Origin: Gammaproteobacteria bacterium
Lineage (GTDB): Bacteria > Pseudomonadota > Gammaproteobacteria > Pseudomonadales > Azotimanducaceae
DNA length: 64,000 bases
Reading direction: 5' to 3'
NCBI GenBank assembly: GCA_026707735.1
Contig: JAPOWH010000008.1
Span: 21,342 to 85,341 of the forward strand
Position numbers and translations under genes: made by a program. The notes beneath the pieces were generated by a model. The model was not told the DNA's origin. It saw nothing but the letters and a program-made list of their open reading frames with translations, and made no database searches. This document shows, one piece after another, positions 47,410-55,449 of the stretch. Numbering within the stretch: the first letter of the stretch is position 1; every line of letters begins with the position of its first letter.

Positions 47410-49698
47410 TCAACAACCGTTCCAGAATTCAGTTAATGCAATTCGCAAATCGTGGGATCGAACGATTTTCGGTAGCCAATGCTGAGGAAAGTAGCATTGC
47501 ACCTCACGGTGAGTGAATCTCGGGTCTACGAGTAGTATCGCACCTCGGTCTGCGCTATGGCGCACCACGCGACCCGCCGCTTGAACCACCCGAGTTAGAG
47601 CCGGCCGTCGATATGCGAGCTCGTAGCCCAGATCTGACTTGTCGCGGATGAGTTCGCGCTCCAGACTCGACGGCGGAATGGCGGGACCAACTACGATCAC
47701 ACCACCGAGCGATTCACTATCGAAGTCGACTGATTCAGCGAAAACGCCTCCCGTGGTAACAAAGGCCACCCTTTGTCGTCCGTCATTCAACCATTCAATA
47801 AACTCCGTCCGCTCCAAAATGGACATTTCTTGCTGCTGCCGCCGAAATTGGTCACTCGTTTTGGTCAATCGAAAAACCATCTCCAAGTACTCGAAGGAAG
47901 GGAACGCTACCAACCAGTTTGCAGTAGCTGATTCTCGCGCAATGTGCACGACGTCCAAGATGGCTTGGGACGTACGTTTTCGATCTTTCCAATAGGTCGA
48001 AATGTCAGGAACCAACATCACTCCATATCTCTTTGGATCCGGCGCTACTTGCGCTCTTTCAAATGGACCTTCCAATCCGTGATGTTCGACGTAGACGTCG
48101 GGAGGCGAGAGTGTTCCCGAAAAACGAACGCTGCCTTGATAGTCCCCTACTACTTTGCGGATCCACGGTCCAGGTGCTAGACAGCGCAGCCGCAACACTG
48201 TCGATTCGGCTTCGCGACCGATAAACCAAACATACGATTTGCTGTCGTAGCGGTCCTTTGCGGCGACTAGCCGAGATACTGTGTTTAGACATCTGAATAG
48301 CACATCACCTGTCGACTCGAGGTTTACTTCCAGCAACGCTTCCTGCATGGCATTTGCCAACGACCACAACTCGTCTGGTATCGCTTCGACAACCGCCTCT
48401 TCATCTTTGTCCAATTTGTCATGCGCAAGCGCACTCAATTGGCGCAGAAGTCCTTGTGCCAGCCTTTCCACGTTGGGGCTGGCTTTGGCACCAATTGTTT
48501 CCTCTAAGAGAGTCTGCTCCAATCGCACCGAGAGCATATCGGCAACGCGTTCGCCAAGACGATGCGATTCATCGACCAGCAGTGCAATGTGACGAAAGTG
48601 CTTCGACTGCAAATTTCGCAGCGAAATCATGGGATCGAAAACGTAGTTGTAGTCGCCAATGGCTACATCCACCCAGGCTGCAACGTCCAATGACAGTTCG
48701 TAGGGACAGACGCAATGTGCACGGGCTACCAATTCAACATCTTGTCGATCGATTGTTCTGCGTGCTAGCAAGTCCTTTCTGGCTTGTGGAACTCTGTCGT
48801 AGTGTCCCTTTGCGAACTCGCAGTGCTCCGGAGCACAGGTTGCACCGGGCGTAAAACAAATTCTGTCTTTTGCTGTAATCGAAATTGTTGTTAGTGGCTC
48901 GTTGTCGGCATGCAATGTCCGCATCGTCTCAATCGCGATTCTCTGGCCGGTAGTTCGAGCGGTGGCGAAGTACACTCGATCAATGCGTTCCAGACTCATT
49001 GCTTTTACAGCGGGATATAGAGTCGCCATTGTCTTGCCGGTCCCAGTTGGGGCTTCCATCATCAGGTTGTCCCGGTCCCTAAACGACACATACGCTCGTC
49101 GTGCAATTCGCATCTGTTCAGCTCCAACATCCCTGAAGGGAAACGGTTGGTCTTTCGCGATTTCGTTTCGTGCTTGGACGCGTTTCAGACTGCGAGACAG
49201 AAACTCCGTGTAGATCTCTACTGTGCGACTCAAGAATTCCTGCAACTCCTCGCTCGTGAATTCCTCGCAGATAGACTCCGCTTGCATCGAATCGGGATGA
49301 ACATAGGTCAATTGGACACTGCACTGCGCTGCATCTTGTTTTTCCAATAGCATCGCAGCGTAGATGCGTGCCTGAGCCAGATGCATGGACCCCATACGTG
49401 CATGAACTTCGGCGGCAGGGAGCCGCGAAGCTTTGATCTCCTCCACAAGCAATTCCGGTTCGAGTACAACTCCGTCTGCTCTCCCCGAAATCTTCAATCG
49501 AACTCCATGCGCTGTGTACTCGCCCCGACAGACTTTCTCAGTCTCGTAGCCTGCGTTGTCTGATCTTATTCTTGCTTGGTAGGATTGCTGAGCAATCAAT
49601 CCCTCTTGGAGATCCAACCGTTCATCTAACCTGTGGTTTATGTCGCCTGCGCGATGCACAAACTCTGCAAGCTCGCGGACTGAAATTGAAGACTTCAC
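47410..49698 (-). CDS. DinG/XPD-like helicase with N-terminal PD-(D/E)XK nuclease domain
   Basis: A 762-residue superfamily 2 helicase. Residues ~1-180 carry a Cas4/RecB-like nuclease: GRADGVV gives the metal aspartate, LLVEEIKASR the E-x-K, and QARIYAAMLL the Q-x3-Y. The helicase follows: Walker A MEAPTGTGKTMATLYP, a cysteine cluster typical of the iron-sulfur XPD/DinG group (CFTPGATCAPEHC ... CVCPYE), the IGDYNYVFDP phrase, DESH in LLVDESHRLGERVADML, and motif VI VVQAAGRVVRHSADRG. It would unwind DNA 5' to 3' at damaged or flap structures. Its ATG overlaps the stop of the upstream FAN1 nuclease (ATGA), so the two are made together. Confidence 0.88.
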   Translation of the reverse strand: MKSSISVRELAEFVHRAGDINHRLDERLDLQEGLIAQQSYQARIRSDNAGYETEKVCRGEYTAHGVRLKISGRADGVVLEPELLVEEIKASRLPAAEVHARMGSMHLAQARIYAAMLLEKQDAAQCSVQLTYVHPDSMQAESICEEFTSEELQEFLSRTVEIYTEFLSRSLKRVQARNEIAKDQPFPFRDVGAEQMRIARRAYVSFRDRDNLMMEAPTGTGKTMATLYPAVKAMSLERIDRVYFATARTTGQRIAIETMRTLHADNEPLTTISITAKDRICFTPGATCAPEHCEFAKGHYDRVPQARKDLLARRTIDRQDVELVARAHCVCPYELSLDVAAWVDVAIGDYNYVFDPMISLRNLQSKHFRHIALLVDESHRLGERVADMLSVRLEQTLLEETIGAKASPNVERLAQGLLRQLSALAHDKLDKDEEAVVEAIPDELWSLANAMQEALLEVNLESTGDVLFRCLNTVSRLVAAKDRYDSKSYVWFIGREAESTVLRLRCLAPGPWIRKVVGDYQGSVRFSGTLSPPDVYVEHHGLEGPFERAQVAPDPKRYGVMLVPDISTYWKDRKRTSQAILDVVHIARESATANWLVAFPSFEYLEMVFRLTKTSDQFRRQQQEMSILERTEFIEWLNDGRQRVAFVTTGGVFAESVDFDSESLGGVIVVGPAIPPSSLERELIRDKSDLGYELAYRRPALTRVVQAAGRVVRHSADRGAILLVDPRFTHREVQCYFPQHWLPKIVRSHDLRIALTEFWNGC

Positions 49699-51329
49699 GT
49701 TCTGTAGGAGAATCGCACTACACGAACTGGGAGATTAACTTCTACGAGGGAACTCAACCAGATTCTCTGGTTTCGTTGAACTTGATCGCCAGGCGCTTTC
49801 ACTTCCACAAACTCGTAGCTTCCATCGGAATGCACAAGCGTTAGGTCGGGAAACCCTGACCGCATCTGGTTCAAGTCTGATTTGACAATTTCCAGTAGTC
49901 TTCTCAAGCCAGAATCGCCTATAGCACGTACAACAGCTCGCAGAACTTCGTCCGACATGATTGACCAATTCACAAGACGATTGGCAAGTCCTCGTTTTGT
50001 AGCAGCCGTGGTCAATATCGTTTCGCTGATGGACATCCCGCCGCTCAATGGGTCCGCACACATTCGTTTTCTGACATCAAAGAACTCCGGCCAGAACAAG
50101 TCACGTGGACCGGATTGGAATTGATTGGTAAATGCCCCAGGAACGGAGACATACATCCATTCCCAATATGCAAGGCCAAACAACGACAACGGCAGAGCAT
50201 TTTCAAAATGCCACCCATCGCCGCCATCTTCGACTAGTGTCTGCAATGCATGTTGTTCAATGGGAGTTTGCGGTGGGCGTGCAAGTTCGAGCTCGTCAAT
50301 TGGATACTGCTGAGTCAGTTGCCGCGGTTCTTGAAACCGCCGTGCAAAATCCTCCTCTTCTTTGCACCAGGGGTCTACTACTAGTGCCTGCTTGAGTCTA
50401 GTCGCCGTTCGTTGCCTACCCGTTCGAACGAGAATGCGTACCATTCGTTCCCGAGCAGGATGCCGCTTGGAATATCGATATGCTCTGAAGGCAAGTCTCC
50501 AATATTTACTGCGTTCTAGTTTGTGCCCCAATCGATTGAGAATTCGGCTTCTGTAGCGTTCGAGCGTACGATTCTTAACATCTGTTCGAAGTGCATCGAT
50601 ATAGGTCTGAACGCGACTAGGATTGAAAGATACTTCGCTTTCAGCTATCGAATCGCTCAAGGAGACCCACTCAAAGTACTTAGACAATTCCTCACGCGAG
50701 CTAAATTGCCTATCGTGCGCGTTGAGCACGTAAGACTCATATCGCAAGATTCCCAAATCCCTGGTTACAAACGCGCTCAAGTCTGTAGCTCTATTGCCGA
50801 AAAACAAGAACAGGTAGCGCTCGAGCAGTTCCTTGCTTTGTAGTGTGAGCCAGGGATGCCGTGACCTCAGAAATGCGCGAAGTCGCCAATCTGGATACTT
50901 ACAAGCAATGGAGTTCACATAGTTTGCCTTGGGAGTGTGAGGCTTCACATAGGCGAACGCTTGTCCTAATTGAGGCACTGTCAATCGGTCGAGAACTATG
51001 TCTGCGGGAAGGCATCCGTTCAACTCAATCAATCCACAGTCCTCAAGTTCTCTGACCGCGCCGTCAAGGTCTTTGACTTCTGCATACTGCAGCTTCTCGA
51101 CTAACAGCACTGCCACCGTGCGCCCAACGATACGCGCATACAGACGTCGTCCATCTGGTGAAAGGTTGAGAATAGACCGTCCGTAGGCAAGTTCGGATTG
51201 AGTCAAGAGGTCTTTGTATTGCTCGATTACGGAACGGATCAAGACACATAGATTGCCCGCGTAGTAGTCGCTTGGAGGCGCACTATCCGGTTGCAGGCGC
51301 ATTTCTTCGGGTTGTGTCAACTGCCTCAC
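49695..51329 (-). CDS. FAN1-type VRR-NUC nuclease
   Basis: A 544-residue structure-specific nuclease resembling bacterial FAN1, which cuts 5' flaps and helps unhook DNA interstrand crosslinks. The C-terminal VRR-NUC domain is evident: the upstream glutamate in GWHFENALPLSLFG, SGFPDLTLVHSDG with the metal aspartate, YEFVEVKAPGDQVQRNQRIW with E-x-K and the distal Q, and a final strand VRVVRFSYRT. The middle is helical TPR-like (RAYRYSKRHPARERMVRILV), and the N-terminus has a SAP/winged-helix-like region (VRELEDCGLIELNG). It starts at GTG 51329; an ATG at 51302 is an alternative. The helicase downstream is coupled by a four-base overlap, a pairing I recall from pseudomonads. Confidence 0.86.
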   Translation of the reverse strand: MRQLTQPEEMRLQPDSAPPSDYYAGNLCVLIRSVIEQYKDLLTQSELAYGRSILNLSPDGRRLYARIVGRTVAVLLVEKLQYAEVKDLDGAVRELEDCGLIELNGCLPADIVLDRLTVPQLGQAFAYVKPHTPKANYVNSIACKYPDWRLRAFLRSRHPWLTLQSKELLERYLFLFFGNRATDLSAFVTRDLGILRYESYVLNAHDRQFSSREELSKYFEWVSLSDSIAESEVSFNPSRVQTYIDALRTDVKNRTLERYRSRILNRLGHKLERSKYWRLAFRAYRYSKRHPARERMVRILVRTGRQRTATRLKQALVVDPWCKEEEDFARRFQEPRQLTQQYPIDELELARPPQTPIEQHALQTLVEDGGDGWHFENALPLSLFGLAYWEWMYVSVPGAFTNQFQSGPRDLFWPEFFDVRKRMCADPLSGGMSISETILTTAATKRGLANRLVNWSIMSDEVLRAVVRAIGDSGLRRLLEIVKSDLNQMRSGFPDLTLVHSDGSYEFVEVKAPGDQVQRNQRIWLSSLVEVNLPVRVVRFSYRT

Positions 51330-51353
51330 AATCTTGGACAGTTCTTGTAGGAG

Positions 51354-51602
51354 TTAACTACTGAATACTTGGACGTAATTTATCATCGTAGTCCAGTGTA
51401 TATGGGTTTCGATTGCATTGCCCAGCACGGTGGCAATGCGGTAGAGCGCGAGCCCACGACGACGAAGACGCAGCATGTACGCCACTTGCTCTCGTGCCTT
51501 CTCATGGTTCGGCTCATGGTTCGGCGGCCCTCCTTGCTCGACCCGGTAGACACCATGGTAGCCTCTCGCTCTTGTTTCATGACATCTCTCCGAGAGCAAC
51601 AA
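51354..51602 (-). pseudogene. Possible recombinase-like fragment
   Basis: A short frame (TTG start, 82 codons) whose end, AREQVAYMLRLRRRGLALYR followed by IATVLGN...HWTTMINYV, resembles the DNA-binding tail of serine recombinases (long helix, turn, recognition helix). The N-terminal half looks non-native and contains a 12-base tandem repeat. It may be the eroded end of an integrase at the island edge, or only a fortuitous frame. Confidence 0.25.
51501..51524. repeat. Tandem repeat CTCATGGTTCGG x2
   Basis: Two perfect head-to-tail copies of a 12-base unit at 51501-51512 and 51513-51524, inside the recombinase-like fragment. It adds four residues in frame and is probably a slippage duplication. 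Confidence 0.6.
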
Positions 51603-51917
51603 GCAAACTTCAAAGTACTGCTACAAACCGCACTTCAGACAGTCAGTTCTAAGGGAGCGGTCGGGACCAGCGCTGACTACACGTCGGCGAAAAGCTTCTT
51701 CAGACTGTTCAAGCGCGACCTCGTCCATGCCGTTCACAATGTTCCGCGACCCACGCCCGCTTCCCCCAACAACGACGACATCGTCAGATTGCACAATTTG
51801 ATGAGAAGAGCGTATTGGCGGTGGGTACCACATACCAAACTCGTCGGCGCGAATGCATTCGAAACAGAAATCGAGCTGGACCTCTTTTTGGATTTCGTGG
51901 AGGAAAGGGCTAGATAG
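51579..51917 (+). CDS. Hypothetical protein at the island edge
   Basis: About 112 residues from the ATG at 51579 (in-frame starts exist at 51369 and 51555). The product is helical and soluble (SLREQQANFKVLLQTALQTV, RLHNLMRRAYWRWVPHTKLV, EIELDLFLDFVEERAR). No motif is known to me and no good ribosome-binding site is seen. It lies between the FAN1 gene and insertion-sequence debris, so it may be a remnant of a mobile element. Confidence 0.35.
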   Translation: MTSLREQQANFKVLLQTALQTVSSKGAVGTSADYTSAKSFFRLFKRDLVHAVHNVPRPTPASPNNDDIVRLHNLMRRAYWRWVPHTKLVGANAFETEIELDLFLDFVEERAR

Positions 51918-52043
51918 GAGCGTGCCTATTAAACATATCACAAACCCCTTTTCCAAGACGCCAATATTCTCTCAATTACTAACATACAGATCGCACCGCG
52001 GAAGCAAGTAAAGACAGCGTCGAGAATTGACTATCTACCGAGC

Positions 52044-52400
52044 TTAATTCGTCAGCAGGAACGAATAGCTTGGGCTCTTTATCGTGAACGGTGTGACCGT
52101 CCTTCCGTTGAAGGTGCGTCCGCAGCCTCCCCGCGACGGAAGGCGGCATCGAAAGCGCTGTGCTCCTGGGGAGTCTCGGCCGTGCCGATATGCCTTGTCC
52201 TTCCCGCAGTGCGGACACCGCCTGAATTCGGTCACCAACTGGTCGAAATTCTTGAGGGCTTCCAGTCCCTTCCGACTGTCGATCAACGAACCAGCACAAT
52301 CTTCCAGCTCTTGCAGCTCTTCCGAGGACATATCCCCCAGAAGATCCAGCGTAAACGAAAATGTCTGTCTGTCCATAGACAACTTGGCCTTGCAAATCAA
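52044..52400 (-). pseudogene. Truncated zinc-ribbon N-terminus of an IS1595-like transposase
   Basis: The frame encodes a helical leader (MSSEELQELEDCAGSLIDSR) and a zinc ribbon, CPHCGKDKAYRHGRDSPGAQ followed by RFRCRLPSRGGCGRTFN, in which C-x2-C...C-x6-C is visible. This is the start of an IS1595/IS1-like transposase, where GCGRTFN normally continues into a T-G-T-P-L phrase and the DDE domain. Here the match ends after about five residues and the frame stops, so the catalytic part is gone. It is distinct in sequence from the element at 53.3-54.5 kb. Confidence 0.6.
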
Positions 52401-52546
52401 TCGCTTGCAACATATATGCAGTCAATTTATCCCGTTTTAAACACTTAACTTAACTACAAATGAGCGACGATATTTCAGCACACCTGTAATGAGGTAGTTA
52501 ATCCTCGGATCAAAATCAGCCAAACTAATCCAATGCATTCAAAAAC

Positions 52547-53233
52547 CTAAACCGAATTTATGAGCAATGTGTTTCGCAAAATATCGATCAATATACGTTC
52601 AACAGACTTGCGAACTCGCTCGTCCTCAATTTCTATCACGGTCATATAAGAAACAATGGGTTCTTTAAACCAAAATTTGTCTCTGTGTTGTCTGTATCGA
52701 GTTGCAATATTTCCCGACTGTCCTATATAGGTTGGTAAATCGTTAGCACTCCAAAATATATACACTCCAGATACGCCAGAAACCTCTTCTAGATATTCCA
52801 AATCTACTGTATAATATTCTCCAATACTCGAACCTTCTGATTCCTCTACATCTTCATCTAGCGTAGTTTTCCTAGGATCAATTGGCAGTTCATCAGTCCC
52901 TAAAATCTCAGCTAAGTTTTGTAGAGTTTCAGATTTGGGATTGACTATAGTCCGATTTTCAATATTGTAAATGTATCCAGTCGAGTATCCGCTCTTGTTT
53001 GAAAGTTCCTTAACTGAGATGTTCCTTTCTTTACGAGTTTCGCGTAGCCAACTTCCGATGTGCAGAGGGATTTCTAATATCTCTTCCAATTCGTTGAGAA
53101 AATTGCTTGGATAAGCATGTGCATTTTCCCAATTGGATACATATCCAGATGAGACACCTAATTCTTCTGCAAGTTGTTGTTGCGTCCATCCCTTCTTCTC
53201 GCGTGCTACCTTTATCATCTTTGAAAGTTTCAT
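52547..53233 (-). CDS. Fusion of two XRE helix-turn-helix domains with a GIY-YIG nuclease
   Basis: A 228-residue protein. Residues 5-50 (AREKKGWTQQQLAEELGVSS) and 60-110 (ETRKERNISVKELSNKSGYS) are two Cro/C1-type HTH domains in tandem. A short acidic linker leads to a GIY-YIG nuclease domain at about 155-228: GVYIFWSANDLPTYIGQSGN, an arginine in ATRYRQH, and a later glutamate-rich helix with VIEIEDERVRKSVERIL. The nuclease could cleave DNA at sites chosen by the HTH pair, or the domain could serve only in binding. The gene is distinctly AT-rich and sits between IS remnants. TACAAT and TATACT at 53250-53270 on the minus strand offer a promoter. Confidence 0.78.
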   Translation of the reverse strand: MKLSKMIKVAREKKGWTQQQLAEELGVSSGYVSNWENAHAYPSNFLNELEEILEIPLHIGSWLRETRKERNISVKELSNKSGYSTGYIYNIENRTIVNPKSETLQNLAEILGTDELPIDPRKTTLDEDVEESEGSSIGEYYTVDLEYLEEVSGVSGVYIFWSANDLPTYIGQSGNIATRYRQHRDKFWFKEPIVSYMTVIEIEDERVRKSVERILIDILRNTLLINSV

Positions 53234-53312
53234 ATGTATTCAAACTCACAACTAAGTATAGATAAATTGTAGCATACCAATTTGATTAGGGATTACTTCA
53301 CTCAAGAAAATA

Positions 53313-54456
53313 GGGAATTACTATCATAAATAGACACGAGACGCTCCGCTGAGGGAAATTGGGTCGAAAAGGGATCGATTTCCTGGGTTTCGACGCATAT
53401 CAGTCCACATGACCTGCGATTCAAGCAAGTTCTATTCTTCGGCGGCTTCCTGTCAGCTTCTTTCGTGGTAGGGTGACTCCTGCGCACATGCGGCAGAGCG
53501 CGCTCACTCGGTCCTTCACGTGGACCTCCACGCTGCCTTCGTTCAGTCTGTAGCAAACGTCGTTCAGATATCTCTTGAGATGGTTCACGGATACGTGATG
53601 GTGCTCTCCCATGGCCGTTCGCTCGAGGATGGCCCCGATGCTCTCTATCGAATTGGTGTGGACATCGCCCCGAACGAACTCCTTGGCCTTGTGCTTCACG
53701 GTCTCGTGCTGGTAGGGCAAGTCGTCCAGCCCCTTGTAGGCACCATGCTCGTCGGTGTAGATCGTGCTGCCGTCGACGACATGCTCGTGGATCTGTTCCT
53801 GCACCATGTTCGCGCCCGAACACGCCACGGGCAAAGCCACGACGTCTCCCTGTCGCTCGCGCATTCCCAGGACTGCCTGCTTGCCAACCCATTACCTTCC
53901 GAGATGGCGCTTCCAGGATTCGTGCTTGTTGAACTCGCTGCCTCCGACATATTTCTCGTCGTCCTCCACTACGCCCGAGAGAAACGGCTCCTTGTTGCCG
54001 CACGCCTCCTTGATCCGCTGGAGCATGTGCCAGGTCGTCTTCTGAGGCCGGTCCAGCTCCTTGGCGAGCTGCAGCGAGGAGACGCCCTTGCGCGACACGC
54101 TGATCTTGTACATCACGAACAGCCACTCCCGAATGGATATTTGAGACGATTTCATGACCGTGCCCACCTTGCGCGAGAACTGCTTGCGGCAATACTTGCA
54201 GTGGTAGTAGCGCTTGCGGGAGTTGTGCCGATAGGTGTCCGAACTCCCGCATTCAGGGCAGAATCGGCCGTTCGGCCAGCGACGCGACTCGAAGAACCGT
54301 ACGGCTTTGTCCTCGTTGGCGATCCAGCTCAGAAAATCCAGCTCTCCCATTGTCGTGTTGTTCGTCACTGCCAGTCATCCCCGGCGAGTTCCTGTCTGTG
54401 TGAGGTGATCGTCAGGGTGCCGTCATGGACTTTATTTACTTATATTGGTGATTCCC
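53313..54456 (-). mobile_element. IS1595-family insertion sequence, inactive
   Basis: The transposase remnant is bracketed by similar inverted ends: 53313 onward reads GGGAATTACTATCATAAATA and the opposite strand at 54456 reads GGGAATCACCAATATAAGTA, agreeing at most positions over about 20 bases. The element would be about 1.14 kb. No 8-bp target duplication was found next to these ends, so the exact limits or an old rearrangement remain open. Confidence 0.6.
53421..54368 (-). pseudogene. IS1595-family (ISXO2-like) transposase with internal stop
   Basis: The reading frame begins with a zinc ribbon (FCPECGSSDTYRHN ... YHCKYCRKQFSRKVGT), continues with the helical KELDRPQKTTWHMLQRIKEA and the first DDE region SGVVEDDEKYVGGSE. 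It then hits a TAA at 53892-53894. The same frame resumes as VGKQAVLGMRERQGDVVALP, IYTDEHGAYKGLDDLP (second acidic residue) and NSIESIGAILERTAMGEHHH, ending at 53421. One in-frame stop at the position where the family has a G-R-G-T-V-G-K phrase inactivates an otherwise complete transposase. The start is a GTG, or an ATG at 54350. Confidence 0.85.
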
Positions 54457-54519
54457 CCTACGGATCTACTACCTCTAAGACTCTTTCAATCTAGCATGCT
54501 ATTCAAACTGCTAGTTTGC

Positions 54520-55449
54520 CTACAGCATTACTTGATCCGCGACATCATTGAACGATATTTTTCCTTCCACCATTTCACTCCTCACACGTTTGATAGTTCC
54601 TATGGTCGGTAGGCCATCTACACAGACATTGCACAAGACACCTAGTCGAACGAACAACTCGTTCAGTGCGTTGACGATATGCTCTCGCAGTATGGCTTGA
54701 GCTAGAGTGCGGGAAATCATTCGATAGAACACAAAGAACTCTGTTGTCCTTTCCTGCTCCCAATCGCGACGATTCCAACCCCACCTATTAGTCGCTTTCC
54801 AACAACAAATGTCAATGTCTAGCCGATATGACTCGTAGTCGAAAATACGGGATTGCATACCCCGCTCCAGACCTTTCCGCCAAAAGTCGGGCCCCGTAAT
54901 CTCATTCTTTACTAGTTGTCGGAGAATATTCCTATAGCGCCGACGACCACCTAATGCTATTGGCATTTCGATATACCAAACTCGGTCAGTTGGCACAGTT
55001 ATAATCTTCCTGTCAATGGTTTTCCACTCCTTTCGGGGAACAATCTGGAAGAAGTGCTTTGTTGACTTCCAGAGACGTCGAGTGGTAAATTCACTAAGGC
55101 GTTTACCTTCCTCACGTGTACAAAGAATCTCATACGCTGCGCTTCCTTCCCTGGACAAGCTTTTGGCAACTTGTTCTACGGCCCCACAAACTGCTCGCGT
55201 TGAATCTTGGCGTGCATACTTATCAATTCCATTGAGAAGACGAATCGCGGTTTCGCATGCAACACGGTCTCCTTCGAGATCGACACGTAAGTTCTTATGC
55301 TTGTCCGTCCAAGGTCTAATAGGCATTACGCCGTTCCAAACATCCTCCGTGAACATGGCGATGTTGTTGCTAAATTCTTCCCTTCTCCCCAGACTAGGAA
55401 AATGGGTTGCACAAATTGGTTTCGACGGATCCAAATGAATTTTCTTCAT
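54520..55449 (-). CDS. Hypothetical protein coupled to the 855-residue membrane protein
   Basis: A 309-residue soluble protein rich in aromatic and charged residues (KHFFQIVPRKEWKTIDRKII, NRWGWNRRDWEQERTTEFFV). No nuclease or NTPase motif is obvious. Its ATG overlaps the stop of the upstream membrane-protein gene by ATGA (55446-55449), so it is translated together with it. The pair is bounded by the dead IS on one side and a terminator-bearing gap on the other, making a self-contained two-gene unit in the island. Function unknown. Confidence 0.6.
   Translation of the reverse strand: MKKIHLDPSKPICATHFPSLGRREEFSNNIAMFTEDVWNGVMPIRPWTDKHKNLRVDLEGDRVACETAIRLLNGIDKYARQDSTRAVCGAVEQVAKSLSREGSAAYEILCTREEGKRLSEFTTRRLWKSTKHFFQIVPRKEWKTIDRKIITVPTDRVWYIEMPIALGGRRRYRNILRQLVKNEITGPDFWRKGLERGMQSRIFDYESYRLDIDICCWKATNRWGWNRRDWEQERTTEFFVFYRMISRTLAQAILREHIVNALNELFVRLGVLCNVCVDGLPTIGTIKRVRSEMVEGKISFNDVADQVML

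Noticed and set aside
51979..52425. A 148-codon leftward frame beside the zinc-ribbon remnant
   Set aside because: It is a frame shadow of the transposase fragment, with no domain of its own.
53302..54252. A long leftward frame of 316 codons overlapping the transposase
   Set aside because: It is a shadow of the transposase in another frame; the product is rich in R, G and A without domain logic.
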